64,000 nucleotides of DNA, taken from assembly GCF_900115145.1 (NCBI RefSeq), contig NZ_FOVL01000001.1, forward strand, positions 1 to 64,000. The letters run 5' to 3'. The number at the start of each line of letters is the position of its first letter. Position 1 is the first letter of the stretch. Under the pieces are notes generated by a model that did no database searches, was not told the origin of the DNA, and was given only the letters and a program-made list of their open reading frames with translations. Below are positions 27,089 through 35,674 of this stretch, one piece after another. This DNA is from Salegentibacter flavus. Its GTDB lineage: Bacteria; Bacteroidota; Bacteroidia; Flavobacteriales; Flavobacteriaceae. The position numbers were made by a program, and so were the translations under genes.

Positions 27089-30000
27089 TTACACCGCCTC
27101 TTCAACGATCCTTATTTCCTCTTCCGTCAAGCCGTAGAGCTCATATACCATCTGGTCTATTTTGCGGTCGGTTTTGTCTATTTCGGCTTTTAGGTATTGG
27201 GCTTTTTGTTTTTGATCATTAAAATATTGCATCCATTCAGCTTCTTCGCTAAGGCTAAGTTTTACTTTCACTTTTTTAAGCTCCTTTAAAAATCCTTTAA
27301 AATCGAGGATATACCAGGACTGGAGGTTCTTACTAAATTTTTCGATTTGAAATTTTGATTGAAGTAATTCTAAAAATTCTGTGACTTGCTGTTGTAATTT
27401 AGCATTAACGTCAAGAGCAGTGTTAGAAAAATTGCCCATTAATAAGGGATTAATGGAAGTTGCCAATGGTACAGGGAAAGGTTCTAATACTTTTCTTTTT
27501 ACCCCTATGTATCCACCCCTTAACACATTCCCGGTATTGGATAAATAAAACCAGAATAACTTACTATTAAGTATAGGTAAAATAGTGATGAGTGAATAAC
27601 TTGAATTTTTATTTAAAAGTAATGTATGGCACTTACTGTTATGATAAAAATTATTGAGATCTAAAGTCATACTACCCCCAAAACAAACTTCAGGAGTAAT
27701 AATTTTAGGTTGGTCAAGAACTGATATGGCTTGGTTTCGACTAAATTGATACCAATTTTCATTATTAAATTTGCCTTTTTCCCTTTGTCTTAAAATCGAT
27801 TCAAATTGTTTTAAGTATTCCATCGCATTCGGAAACTTTTCTAACATTTCAGAGGGACTATACAGTTCTGCTTTTCCTCCAATAATTTGATATGGAAAGA
27901 TTAGCCATTCATTATTAACAAGTTTTTTATACTTGCTCACATCTTCCCCTCTCAGGTGCGGTTTTAGAATTTCTTCTTCAAGTAAAAAAACTTTCCCATT
28001 CAGTGATTCAACTTTCAAATGATTACCATTAAATTCTCCTTTTACACAAAAAACAGCATCTTTTCCCGTAATAATTCCTTGTACAAACCTGTCAAATACA
28101 TTATTTAATCTGAGAGGCTGTTTTTTAAGTTTTTCTAAGATTAGACTAGTGTTTCCATCATTAAGGATCCATTGTCCTTCAGTTAGTTTTTTAAAATATA
28201 TTTTACTTGAAGAATTATCACTGAAGAGATCTTTTGGTGCCACCTGTTTAAAATCAAAATAAGTCTTAGATTCTTTCGAAAGGGTGATAATGCAGGTATA
28301 CGTTGTGGCGTCCTGAAAGACTAATTCTGATCCGAAATGAACTAATTCTTTAACAGCATTATTTTCTAATAAAAAACTTCTAATTCCTTTACCAAAATCT
28401 GTGATTAGAAATTTATGAGGTAATATAAATGTGATAATCCCTTTAACATTAATAAATGATACTGATTTTTCAATAAAAAGAGTATAAATATCATAATTGC
28501 CGGTAGCAGCCCGAAAATTTAAATCGTAGAAATTCACCAAAGCTGGGTATGCATCAATTAAACCCTGTATTCTCAAATAAGGCGGATTTCCAATCACCAC
28601 ATCAAAGCCACCTTTGGCAAAGACTTCGGGGAATTCCTGTTGCCAGTTAAAGGCTTTTTCTCCGGCTACTTCGGGATCGTCTATGAGGCTGTTCCCGGTT
28701 TTGATGTTGTTGTTGAGGGATGTTAATTTCCGACCTTTCTGAGCGGTGCGCAGCCAGAGCGAGAGTTTGGCGATCTCCACGCTTTCCCCGTTGATATCTA
28801 CCCCGTAAATATTGTTTTCCAGGATGGCGTTTTCCACCTCGCTCATCACCATCGCATCGCCAAAGAGTTTGGCCTGCAGTTCATCTATGTAGCCGTGTTC
28901 GGCAATGAGAAACTCCAGGGCCTGGTTTAAAAAAGCACCACTACCACAGGCGGGATCGCAAATGGTGAGTTGCAGGAGCCAGCTGCGGTAATCTTCCAGT
29001 TTTTCAGTTAGTTTTTTTAGCGTGGCTTTCTTACGGCCTTTACGTTCCTTTTCATAGTCGGCTTCTTGCAGGTCAAGTTCGGCCTTCTTCTCTTCACAGA
29101 GCTTGCCTACAGTATTATCTACTATGTATTTTGTGATGTACTTGGGCGTATAGAAAACCCCGTCTTTTTTACGTTTGCTTTTGGACTTGTCGGTGACTTC
29201 CCCCTGAATTTCAGCCTGGATCTCATCAATATCATTCAGCGAATGTTCAAAGATATGGCCCAGGATGTTCACACTCACTTCAGACTCAAAATCATAATTG
29301 CTGAGCTTGAGGGTGTGCTTGTAAAGCAGATCGTCATCAATCTTAATGTTATCCAGTACCTCATCGGGGGCGAAGAGTCCGCCGTTATAGGCAAAGATCT
29401 CGTGTTGATGCCCTTTATGGCCGGTATTCATATAGCCGAAATACTTCCGGAACCTTTCATAAAGCGGAAAATATTCATCATATTTCTCCTTGAGATCTGT
29501 CCATTGTTTCAGAATAGACCTTATTGAATTTGGTGGCAGCAGGAGCCGGTCTTCAGCAAAGAAAATGAAGAGAAAACGGTCCAGTAATTTCTGCGTTTTC
29601 TTGAATAAGATCAGCTTGTCATATTGCGGATTTTCACTATGAATACTATTAAAAATCTCATTTCTGAAAAGCGCGTAATCCTTATAGAGTTGCCGGGTGA
29701 TGTTTTCCTCCTGGGTTAAGGATTCATTTTTGATCTTCTTCGGAATTTCTTTTAAAAGATAGTCGGCTGAAAGGCAGAGCCACAGCACTTCGAAGCGTTC
29801 TTTGGTTAGCTGAAAAAGGTTAAATTCCTCAAAATCCACCGCGTTATCGATATAAAACCGAAGCTTTTCAAAGTTGGAAGTGATCACATAATTACAACCC
29901 GGCTGATTATTTTTGTAGCCAAAGGCCTGAGTTTCCACCTTGCTGAGGTCGGCAGTGCCGGTACCTTTGAGTTCGATCACCGCCAGGGCTTTTTTGCCGT

Positions 30001-30277
30001 CTATAATAGCGCCGTCGGTCTTTTTTGAACCTTTGATGTTTTTGAGTTCGGTGGTGAGGTTGAAATCGGGCGTGGGATTTTTGACATAGCCCAAGGCATT
30101 CACAAAGAGGTCGATAAGGAATTCTCCCTGGTATTGTTCTTCTTTGGAGCTCCTGATATTCTCCTGGATCACCGGATTATGGAAATGCGCTGAAAAGAGC
30201 TCGTATGCTCGTTCGATCTTTTCGTTATCTAATGCTTTCAGGTATTTATTGAGAACAGAGTTCTGAAATAGACTCAT
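27089..30277 (-). CDS. Type IIG restriction-modification enzyme (fused nuclease, N6-adenine methyltransferase, specificity domain)
   Basis: This 1062-residue single-chain enzyme carries all three activities. The N-terminal PD-(D/E)XK nuclease has IELKGTGT (Glu102-x-Lys104) with acidic residues at 88-93. A helical connector is followed by the methyltransferase: SAM motif CDPACGSGAFLNQ at about residue 440 and catalytic NPPY at about residue 565. The C-terminal half is a TaqI/Eco57I-like target-recognition domain ending in a coiled coil (KAQYLKAEIDKTDRKIDQMVYELYGL). The length fits the family. The recognition sequence cannot be read. It is a single gene; no separate methylase or specificity gene is needed. 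Confidence 0.9.
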   Translation of the reverse strand: MSLFQNSVLNKYLKALDNEKIERAYELFSAHFHNPVIQENIRSSKEEQYQGEFLIDLFVNALGYVKNPTPDFNLTTELKNIKGSKKTDGAIIDGKKALAVIELKGTGTADLSKVETQAFGYKNNQPGCNYVITSNFEKLRFYIDNAVDFEEFNLFQLTKERFEVLWLCLSADYLLKEIPKKIKNESLTQEENITRQLYKDYALFRNEIFNSIHSENPQYDKLILFKKTQKLLDRFLFIFFAEDRLLLPPNSIRSILKQWTDLKEKYDEYFPLYERFRKYFGYMNTGHKGHQHEIFAYNGGLFAPDEVLDNIKIDDDLLYKHTLKLSNYDFESEVSVNILGHIFEHSLNDIDEIQAEIQGEVTDKSKSKRKKDGVFYTPKYITKYIVDNTVGKLCEEKKAELDLQEADYEKERKGRKKATLKKLTEKLEDYRSWLLQLTICDPACGSGAFLNQALEFLIAEHGYIDELQAKLFGDAMVMSEVENAILENNIYGVDINGESVEIAKLSLWLRTAQKGRKLTSLNNNIKTGNSLIDDPEVAGEKAFNWQQEFPEVFAKGGFDVVIGNPPYLRIQGLIDAYPALVNFYDLNFRAATGNYDIYTLFIEKSVSFINVKGIITFILPHKFLITDFGKGIRSFLLENNAVKELVHFGSELVFQDATTYTCIITLSKESKTYFDFKQVAPKDLFSDNSSSKIYFKKLTEGQWILNDGNTSLILEKLKKQPLRLNNVFDRFVQGIITGKDAVFCVKGEFNGNHLKVESLNGKVFLLEEEILKPHLRGEDVSKYKKLVNNEWLIFPYQIIGGKAELYSPSEMLEKFPNAMEYLKQFESILRQREKGKFNNENWYQFSRNQAISVLDQPKIITPEVCFGGSMTLDLNNFYHNSKCHTLLLNKNSSYSLITILPILNSKLFWFYLSNTGNVLRGGYIGVKRKVLEPFPVPLATSINPLLMGNFSNTALDVNAKLQQQVTEFLELLQSKFQIEKFSKNLQSWYILDFKGFLKELKKVKVKLSLSEEAEWMQYFNDQKQKAQYLKAEIDKTDRKIDQMVYELYGLTEEEIRIVEEAV

Positions 30278-30560
30278 ATTTGGTTAGTTAGGGGGTCTGA
30301 ATAGAATTTTTCCGAAAGAGGTCATCAGATTGATCACCAAAACAAGATGGTGTAAACTGAAGTTCCTAATAAATAGTTTTTTCATCCCGGAGAAATAGAT
30401 GTTATAAGACAGCGAGGTAGGGGTAGCTACTTTAACTGGCAATATAATAATTTAATAAATTTTTAAGATAGTAAAGTATGGTCTTATTCCCTATCCTACT
30501 TACATAATCTCATTACTTTATAGTTAATTGAAAGTTTCACCTATTATAAAAATCAACTGC

Positions 30561-30623
30561 TATATGGTGTGAGAGGCGCACTCCGTCAATTAACGGCGGA
30601 GCCGTCTACTCGATTGGCAACAG
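30561..30623. repeat. GC-rich palindromic block
   Basis: A GC-rich patch in an AT-rich spacer contains CTCCG...CGGAG (30581-30585 / 30597-30601) and related half-palindromes (GGCGCACTCCG, GGCGGAGCCG). From memory it resembles sequences found at the edges of group II intron reverse-transcriptase units in Bacteroidota, but no reverse transcriptase is here. The rest of 30278-30560 is AT-rich with nothing recognisable. Confidence 0.4.
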
Positions 30624-31358
30624 TTACTTCACCTTGTCTGCAATTTTCTGAAAGTAAAGATTCTTCTCTTCTCCGCTAAAGTAAAATTGACTCAACTGTC
30701 TTGTGTTTATTAAAATTCTCTCTTTATTCTGACTATAGTATACTTCAAACTTTTTATATCTCTGTGAATCTGAATTTTCTTTGGAATGTTTTACATTAAA
30801 TAAATTTTCAATTTTTTCCTTTTTGACGTAAGAACCTGTAGCTAATATTGTAATAGGGAAACTTTTATAGAATTGGTTTTTAATTAAGATTTCCCTTTCA
30901 TCACAATCTTTAAACCCCATTTGTCTTTTTGAAGTCGTTGTATTTAACTCAGTTATAAAACAGTGCTGAAAAAATTCCAAGTTCTTGTTAAGATTCAAAT
31001 CCGATATTTTTTTCACTAATTTTTCATATGATTGCCAAGTTCCAGTTGCCTTAATGTCGTATGGTCTTCGAGGATTTAAAAATCCATTCTTGCCTTTAAA
31101 GGAATAATTTTTATCTGAAATTTTCTCCTCAATTATAGTGTTCCAATGTTCTGGATTGCGGTAAGATTCCATTTCAAGAGTAACTGGATGTTTTACTGGA
31201 TCAATCGCCATCTCCTGTCCGATAAAAAGTATGTCTGAATCAGGATTCCCAAACCCAATAAAATAAGGATTTGCATCTATTGAATTGCTGTTGTAGAATT
31301 TTTCCTGTGTTTTGGTGTGGGCGAATTGGGTAAGGTCAAGAAAGGGTTTGTTAAACAT
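30624..31358 (-). CDS. Protein with a uracil-DNA-glycosylase-like N-terminus
   Basis: This 244-residue protein begins a fold with ANPYFIGFGNPDSDILFIGQEMAIDP, close to the first strand and catalytic loop of uracil-DNA glycosylase superfamily proteins, then FFQHCFITELNTTTS and ITILATGSYVKKEKIE, and near the end RILINTRQLSQFYF where UDG has its His motif. The catalytic His is not obvious. UDG-fold proteins occur in some anti-phage systems, but this call rests on pattern only. A 71-residue partner lies 40 bases upstream on the same strand. Confidence 0.45.
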   Translation of the reverse strand: MFNKPFLDLTQFAHTKTQEKFYNSNSIDANPYFIGFGNPDSDILFIGQEMAIDPVKHPVTLEMESYRNPEHWNTIIEEKISDKNYSFKGKNGFLNPRRPYDIKATGTWQSYEKLVKKISDLNLNKNLEFFQHCFITELNTTTSKRQMGFKDCDEREILIKNQFYKSFPITILATGSYVKKEKIENLFNVKHSKENSDSQRYKKFEVYYSQNKERILINTRQLSQFYFSGEEKNLYFQKIADKVK

Positions 31359-31398
31359 TAAATGGTATTTAAATGATTAATATCTGATTATAAATTTT

Positions 31399-31614
31399 TT
31401 ATTCTTCAAACTGGTCCAACTGGTCAAGAATTCGTTGCAATACTGAAGAATCTTTATCTCCATAATTATCTCTCAACACACCACTGAAAGGATCAGACGA
31501 TTCTGGTTTCTGATTAATATTTAAATTAAATAGTGCTTGAGTAAATCGTAATTGGGAATTTTTCTCTAAATAAGCACTTAGTAAGTTTAAAATCTTTTGA
31601 TGTTCTACGTTCAT
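31399..31614 (-). CDS. Small helical protein of unknown function
   Basis: This 71-residue protein (MNVEHQKILNLLSAYLEKNS, then LRFTQALFNLNINQK, ending RILDQLDQFEE) is helical with an acidic tail. Short proteins with a RFxQALFNL pattern are widespread in Bacteroidota as single genes in variable regions, with no known function. The ATG follows a boundary-type repeat at 31629-31668, which suggests that it begins a movable gene module with the next gene downstream. Confidence 0.6.
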   Translation of the reverse strand: MNVEHQKILNLLSAYLEKNSQLRFTQALFNLNINQKPESSDPFSGVLRDNYGDKDSSVLQRILDQLDQFEE

Positions 31615-31628
31615 TTTGTAATTGTTGT

Positions 31629-31668
31629 CAACGTCTCATATAAAAATAGCGCGAGCTGGCAAGCGTGA
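31629..31668. repeat. Boundary-type repeat (CAACGTCTCATATA...GCGTGA)
   Basis: It shares the GTCTC-TATAAAA-GCGAGCTGGC-GTGA pattern with 20607-20640, and its first 14 bases resemble CAACTCGTTATATA found at 32778 and 43552. It sits between two gene modules on the minus strand. Confidence 0.5.
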
Positions 31669-31769
31669 TTGTCCGTAAGACAATCAGGCATTGCAAGTGA
31701 GCACAGACTTCGATTTGAGACAGGTTTAAGCATTGCTTTTTATGCAATGTCTTGAGCCGTTTTTCTTTA

Positions 31770-32750
31770 TTATCTGAATGCATTTAAGGCAGGAATTTTC
31801 GTTTTAAATTCCTTGTCCAATCGTTCAATAGTTTCTTTTTTTGGTCTATTGATTTCTTCTAAAGTCTCTAAAAGAGGTTCAAAATTATTGTGGTCAGAGG
31901 AATGGTGAATTACCAGAACTCCTTCCGGATAGTTTGCAAGATGATTTCTATGGAATTCATAGTCTCGACTATTCTTTTTGAGTTGAGAATTCATCATTCT
32001 ATTAAGTTTATCCCTGGAAAACTTTTTTTCAAATTCTGCAAGTTTTTGCAAGGCATATTCTCGTCTAGCGACACTTAAAGGAGGTTCCATTAAAACCATC
32101 TTTTCTTTTTCCGCGACCTGAATAATGTCTGTGGAGCTTCTGATATCCGAAATGGAAATATCATTTTTCAATCTATATAAATTCGCAGTTGTTACAATGA
32201 TAGGTATATGATGATAGATAAAATGTCCATCCAATTCGCTATGCTCAATTTGTTTCTTAAAAGCTGAGATTGCTTTTTCAATTAATGCAAAGCTCAATTG
32301 AGATACGGCTTGGGTTATAGTTTTTGGGTTTTGTCCAGTGGAATTTATCTCAATCCCCTTTGAACAAAGTTTAGCTGTTTCCTTAAACCCTAAGACTTTA
32401 AAAAAGTCAGGATAATCATACTTATAGAAAAAATCATTAGTATTCAAGAAACTGTTCATTCCGATTCCCCTGTCACTATCGTTATATTTTTCTGGTAGAA
32501 AAAGCCAATTGGTTGAGTCGTCCCGAAATTTACATTCAATCATTAACTCGAAACTATGGTTTCCAATTTCCTTGGTAGCATCTATGTCGTATGAGAACTC
32601 CGTTAGAACGTTGTTTTCATTGTTTCTTAAATAGGAAAAATCATATTCGGTCCAGAAACCAAGATCTTTTAATTTTTGTTTGACTTCATATTCTAAAGGC
32701 AAACTCGATTTTAAGAGAAAGTCTTTCCATTTTGAATTGTCTTTTTTCAT
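31770..32750 (-). CDS. Restriction-endonuclease-like (PD-(D/E)XK) protein
   Basis: This 326-residue protein has an N-terminal nuclease core: FSYDIDATKEIGN (Asp57) followed by FELMIECKFRDDS (Glu72-x-Lys74), the Mrr-type D...ExK layout. The C-terminal half is helical with charged repeats (EFEKKFSRDKLNRMMNSQLK). No helicase or methylase is beside it, so it may be a stand-alone modification-dependent nuclease. It is flanked by short inverted repeats (31749-31758 and 32772-32781). Confidence 0.6.
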   Translation of the reverse strand: MKKDNSKWKDFLLKSSLPLEYEVKQKLKDLGFWTEYDFSYLRNNENNVLTEFSYDIDATKEIGNHSFELMIECKFRDDSTNWLFLPEKYNDSDRGIGMNSFLNTNDFFYKYDYPDFFKVLGFKETAKLCSKGIEINSTGQNPKTITQAVSQLSFALIEKAISAFKKQIEHSELDGHFIYHHIPIIVTTANLYRLKNDISISDIRSSTDIIQVAEKEKMVLMEPPLSVARREYALQKLAEFEKKFSRDKLNRMMNSQLKKNSRDYEFHRNHLANYPEGVLVIHHSSDHNNFEPLLETLEEINRPKKETIERLDKEFKTKIPALNAFR

Positions 32751-32771
32751 TACTTGAAGTCTTTTTTAAAA

Positions 32772-32791
32772 GCCTCACAACTCGTTATATA
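32772..32791. repeat. Module-edge repeat containing CAACTCGTTATATA
   Basis: The 14 bases CAACTCGTTATATA (32778-32791) recur exactly at 43552-43565. The adjoining GCCTCACAAC is partly inverted at the other side of the gene (31749-31758, 7 of 10 positions). The pattern suggests cassette ends. Confidence 0.5.
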
Positions 32792-32989
32792 CCACATAAT
32801 CTAGCTTTTTAAAAATAAAAATCCTGGGATAAACTCAGTTTTGCTAAATATAAACCATTAAGATAAGAGGAAATTACGGAAAAAAGTAAAAAGAGAAAGT
32901 TATGGTTGGTTTGACAAGGGATAAATCAATTTTCAGAGGTAATCTAAATTAAATAGCTTTCGGGATCGGTTAGTGTGAGCTCTAGCTTT

Positions 32990-33379
32990 TTATTTGCCTT
33001 CCAGCTCTGCAATACGTTTCTGCAGTATTGATTTAGTCTCTTTTAAGGATTCATTGGCGTCTTCTAAAGCGTTATTTGCCTTTTCCAAAGCATCTAATTG
33101 CTTTAGAAGATTAACTAATTTCTCCCGCAGAACTTCTGGATCAGTTTCTTTATTAATTGAATCAGTTGAATCTTTTTGTAACATTTGACCATCACCGGTT
33201 AATAGCCAGGCGGGATTCAGTTCTGGACATTTCGAATACAATAATTCAGCATCAAAGGAATTTCTTGATTTCCAATTAGATAAAGTTTGTCTGGTGATCT
33301 CTAAAAATTCTGCTAATTCTGCATCCTTTTTAAATCCATAATTATCCTTTATCTGGTCAAGCATTTTAGATTTATTCAT
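32990..33379 (-). CDS. CI-type repressor with coiled-coil tail
   Basis: This 129-residue protein has an N-terminal phage CI-like helix-turn-helix (AELAEFLEITRQTLSNWKSR) and the usual LNPAWLLTGDGQM end of that domain. A long heptad-rich coiled coil follows (VNLLKQLDALEKANNALEDA, then NESLKETKSILQKRIAELEG). The S24 peptidase part of classical CI is absent, so control by RecA cleavage is not expected. It is divergent from a small HTH gene and the sigma/Cas12f-like module, with two matching operators between them. Confidence 0.8.
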   Translation of the reverse strand: MNKSKMLDQIKDNYGFKKDAELAEFLEITRQTLSNWKSRNSFDAELLYSKCPELNPAWLLTGDGQMLQKDSTDSINKETDPEVLREKLVNLLKQLDALEKANNALEDANESLKETKSILQKRIAELEGK

Positions 33380-33384
33380 AAAAA

Positions 33385-33401
33385 GTAAACGAAATGTTTA
33401 T
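33385..33401. promoter_or_regulatory. Repressor operator 1
   Basis: GTAAACGAAATGTTTAT is an interrupted palindrome, with GTAAAC opposed to GTTTAT. It lies six bases from the repressor start codon, suited to autoregulation. Confidence 0.6.
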
Positions 33402-33418
33402 AAAAATACCGAAATCTA

Positions 33419-33449
33419 TTGTTTTGTAAACAAAATGTTTATATATTTG
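33419..33449 (+). promoter_or_regulatory. Promoter with embedded operator for the small HTH gene and sigma/Cas12f-like module
   Basis: TTG (33419-33421), 20 bases, then TATATTTG (33442-33449) fits the Bacteroidota promoter. It overlaps operator 2. Confidence 0.55.
33426..33442. promoter_or_regulatory. Repressor operator 2
   Basis: GTAAACAAAATGTTTAT differs from operator 1 by one base. It starts 41 bases (about four helix turns) further on, between the -33 and -7 boxes of the rightward promoter, an ideal position for repression. Confidence 0.65.
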
Positions 33450-33502
33450 GTTTTGTTCCAAATACAGGAACAAATTAGTCAAAAGACAAACTTACGTAAT
33501 TT

Positions 33503-33682
33503 ATGAAGAAAACTTATAACACCAGCGTAGTTAGAGCCCTTGCTTGTAAATATGAGGTAACTCCACGTTACATAAGATATTGTCTTAGAGGTGATAGAAC
33601 CCCCATTTATGCAGATGAATTAATAGCAGAGTATAACACAAAACTGGAGCAAGTAGAAAAGGCATTGAATTCAGATAAATAA
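33503..33682 (+). CDS. Small Cro-like HTH protein
   Basis: This 59-residue basic protein (MKKTYNTSVVRALACKYEVT PR..., ending EQVEKALNSDK) has a helix-turn-helix pattern in VVRALACKYEVTPRYIRYCL. It is divergent from the CI-type repressor, with the twin operators between them, as Cro is from CI. It lies 101 bases upstream of the sigma-factor gene on the same strand and could be the first gene of that transcript. Confidence 0.6.
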   Translation: MKKTYNTSVVRALACKYEVTPRYIRYCLRGDRTPIYADELIAEYNTKLEQVEKALNSDK

Positions 33683-33783
33683 AAATTCATCAACGATTAC
33701 AATTTGGCGTCGTAAAAGAAAGGTCTGGGCTTAGATTTAACAAATAGTTATTTAAATCACTATAAAAATTAATAGGGCATATT

Positions 33784-34569
33784 ATGTTACAGCATATTTT
33801 CAAATTGTTACAACAAGGCCATCCTGATGGTCTCGAACTTATCTATACCAAGTATCACCGCAATATTTTCTGGGTGGGCCGGCAAATTCTGGATGATGAT
33901 TTTGCCGTGGAAACTCTGGTTCAGGATACCTTTTTAAAATTATGGATTCATCGTGATCACATAGAAACCCCTAAGCATATTTTCTTTTTTTTACGAATGG
34001 TGATGAAAAGGGAATGCTATACATATTATACCCGACCTAAAAATAAATTTTTCAGCAGCGTCAATTCCCTGGAAAGTTATGAGAACTACCAGGATTATTT
34101 AGCCGGCTATGATCCCAATAATGATCTTCAACACCGAAAAGACCACGAGACCCAACAAAAGGCCTTTGATAGGATTAAATGCGTATTGCCATTATTGACT
34201 TCAGAAAGAAAACATTTAATAGAACTTTGTTTGAAATATGGCTTTCAGTATAAAGCTATTTCAGAGGTGATGGGAACAAGCATCACCGAAACCAGCAAAG
34301 AAGTAAAGAGGGCTATCCAGGATATCAAGAACATTATCAATCAGGGAGACACGCTTGAAATGAAAGAGGAACCTGCTACAGCAATAAAGGTCCAGGGTGA
34401 AATGACTGCAGAACAGGAAAAGGTGTTGAAATTACGATGTGAAAAGAATTATTCTTTTGCTTCCATTGCTGCAGCGCTTAACCTATCACAAAAGGAAGTA
34501 CACAGTGAGTTTATGGCCGCATATAAACTCATGCAGGAGAAACACCAACAGCAACCACAATCGGCTTAA
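33784..34569 (+). CDS. ECF-like sigma factor with tandem sigma-4-like modules (partner of the dead Cas12f-like protein)
   Basis: This 261-residue protein has a sigma-2-like N-terminal domain (LELIYTKYHRNIFWVGRQIL, then VQDTFLKLW, the ECF FL-W pattern) and a first sigma-4-like HTH (LPLLTSERKHLIELCLKYGF, YKAISEVMGTS). After an acidic linker comes a second one (MTAEQEKVLKLRCEKNYSF, ASIAAALNLSQKEVHSEF). Ordinary ECF factors have about 180 residues and one sigma-4. No anti-sigma gene is present. The next gene starts one base after its stop codon, which couples it to the Cas12f-like protein. The extra C-terminal module could be the docking surface; that is an inference. Confidence 0.85.
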   Translation: MLQHIFKLLQQGHPDGLELIYTKYHRNIFWVGRQILDDDFAVETLVQDTFLKLWIHRDHIETPKHIFFFLRMVMKRECYTYYTRPKNKFFSSVNSLESYENYQDYLAGYDPNNDLQHRKDHETQQKAFDRIKCVLPLLTSERKHLIELCLKYGFQYKAISEVMGTSITETSKEVKRAIQDIKNIINQGDTLEMKEEPATAIKVQGEMTAEQEKVLKLRCEKNYSFASIAAALNLSQKEVHSEFMAAYKLMQEKHQQQPQSA

Positions 34570-34570
34570 T

Positions 34571-35668
34571 ATGGAAAAGGCTACGCTAAAACTCACACGA
34601 AAGATTCAGCTAGTGGTGGACCTGCCTACCAAAGAAGAAAGAAAGGAGGCCCTGGATAAACTTTACCAGTGGCAGAACCGCTGCTTCAGAGCCGCCAATC
34701 TTATCGTTTCCCATCTCTATGTGCAGGAAATGATCAAAGAATTTTTTTATTTATCAGAGGGGATAAAGTATAAATTGGCTGATGAAAAAAAAGACGAGGA
34801 CGGAATCTTGCAACGCTCCCGAATCAATACCACCTACCGGGTGGTATCAGATCGCTTTAAAGGTGAAATCCCTACAAACATATTGTCAAACCTGAACAGG
34901 ACTTTAATTTCTTCCTTCAATAAAAACAGGCCGGAATACTGGAGAGGCGAACGCTCACTAAAGAACTTCAGGAGGGACATGGCTTTTCCGTTTAGCCTGG
35001 AGGGCATCAGCGGATTATCCTATAATGAAGAGAAAAAGGTCTTTTGTTTTCGTTTATTTCAAATACCATTTCGAACTTATTTAGGAACAGATTATACAGA
35101 CAAACCAAAGTTGTTGCAGCGAGTAGTACAAGGGGAAATCAAGCTTTGTACTTCCCATATCAAATTGAAAGATGGCAAAATCTTCTGGCTTCCGGTTTTT
35201 GAAATTGAAAAAGAAAAGCAAAGCCTAAAACCGGAAGTAATCGCGGAGGCTTCTTTGTCTCTGGAATATCCCATTGTAGTGAAAACCGGTAAAGCCAAAC
35301 TTAGCATTGGCACCAGGGAAGAGTTTTTACACCGAAGGTTAGCGATACAAGCAGCCTGTAAAAGAGCACGGGTTGGAGCAACCTATTCCAGATCAGGCAA
35401 AGGGCGCAAAAGAAAAACAAAAGCAGTAACCAAGTTTTGTAATACGGAGCGTAATTATGTACATCATCGCATCCACGTATACAGCAGGAGGTTAATCAAC
35501 TTTTGCATTAAACACCAGGCCGGGACGCTAATTCTATTAAATCAGCAGGACAAGATCGGGATAGCCAAAGAGGAGGAATTTGTACTGAGAAACTGGAGCT
35601 ATTATGATTTAATGACTAAAATAAAGTACAAGGCCGAAAAAGCAGGCATTGAACTTATAATAGATTGA
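34571..35668 (+). CDS. Nuclease-dead Cas12f/TnpB-like protein
   Basis: The 365 residues follow the compact Cas12f/TnpB plan. There is an N-terminal WED/REC-like part (RKIQLVVDLPTKEERKEALD, LYQWQNRCFRAANLIVSHLY), a basic middle with WRGERSLKNFRRDMAFPF and the PVFEIEKEK strand, then a RuvC-like region. A conserved RVGATYSRSGKGRKRKTKAV bridge-type helix lies near residues 267-286, and the closing NWSYYDLMTKIKYKAEKAGI matches the last helix before the zinc ribbon of TnpB. The catalytic residues are gone: residues 222-240 contain no Asp (RuvC-I), Asn324 stands where RuvC-II has Glu, and the chain ends at 365 before the zinc ribbon and RuvC-III Asp. The ATG at 34571 is used; the longer frame from 34439 overlaps the sigma gene and is unlikely. 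Confidence 0.85.
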   Translation: MEKATLKLTRKIQLVVDLPTKEERKEALDKLYQWQNRCFRAANLIVSHLYVQEMIKEFFYLSEGIKYKLADEKKDEDGILQRSRINTTYRVVSDRFKGEIPTNILSNLNRTLISSFNKNRPEYWRGERSLKNFRRDMAFPFSLEGISGLSYNEEKKVFCFRLFQIPFRTYLGTDYTDKPKLLQRVVQGEIKLCTSHIKLKDGKIFWLPVFEIEKEKQSLKPEVIAEASLSLEYPIVVKTGKAKLSIGTREEFLHRRLAIQAACKRARVGATYSRSGKGRKRKTKAVTKFCNTERNYVHHRIHVYSRRLINFCIKHQAGTLILLNQQDKIGIAKEEEFVLRNWSYYDLMTKIKYKAEKAGIELIID

Positions 35669-35674
35669 GGAAAT

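Noticed and set aside
29066-29527. 153-codon plus-strand frame inside the type IIG gene
   Set aside because: It is antisense to strongly conserved methyltransferase coding sequence and has no family pattern.
34439-34570. Longer N-terminus for the Cas12f-like protein
   Set aside because: It would overlap the sigma-factor gene in another frame by about 130 bases; the ATG at 34571, one base after the stop, is the natural start.
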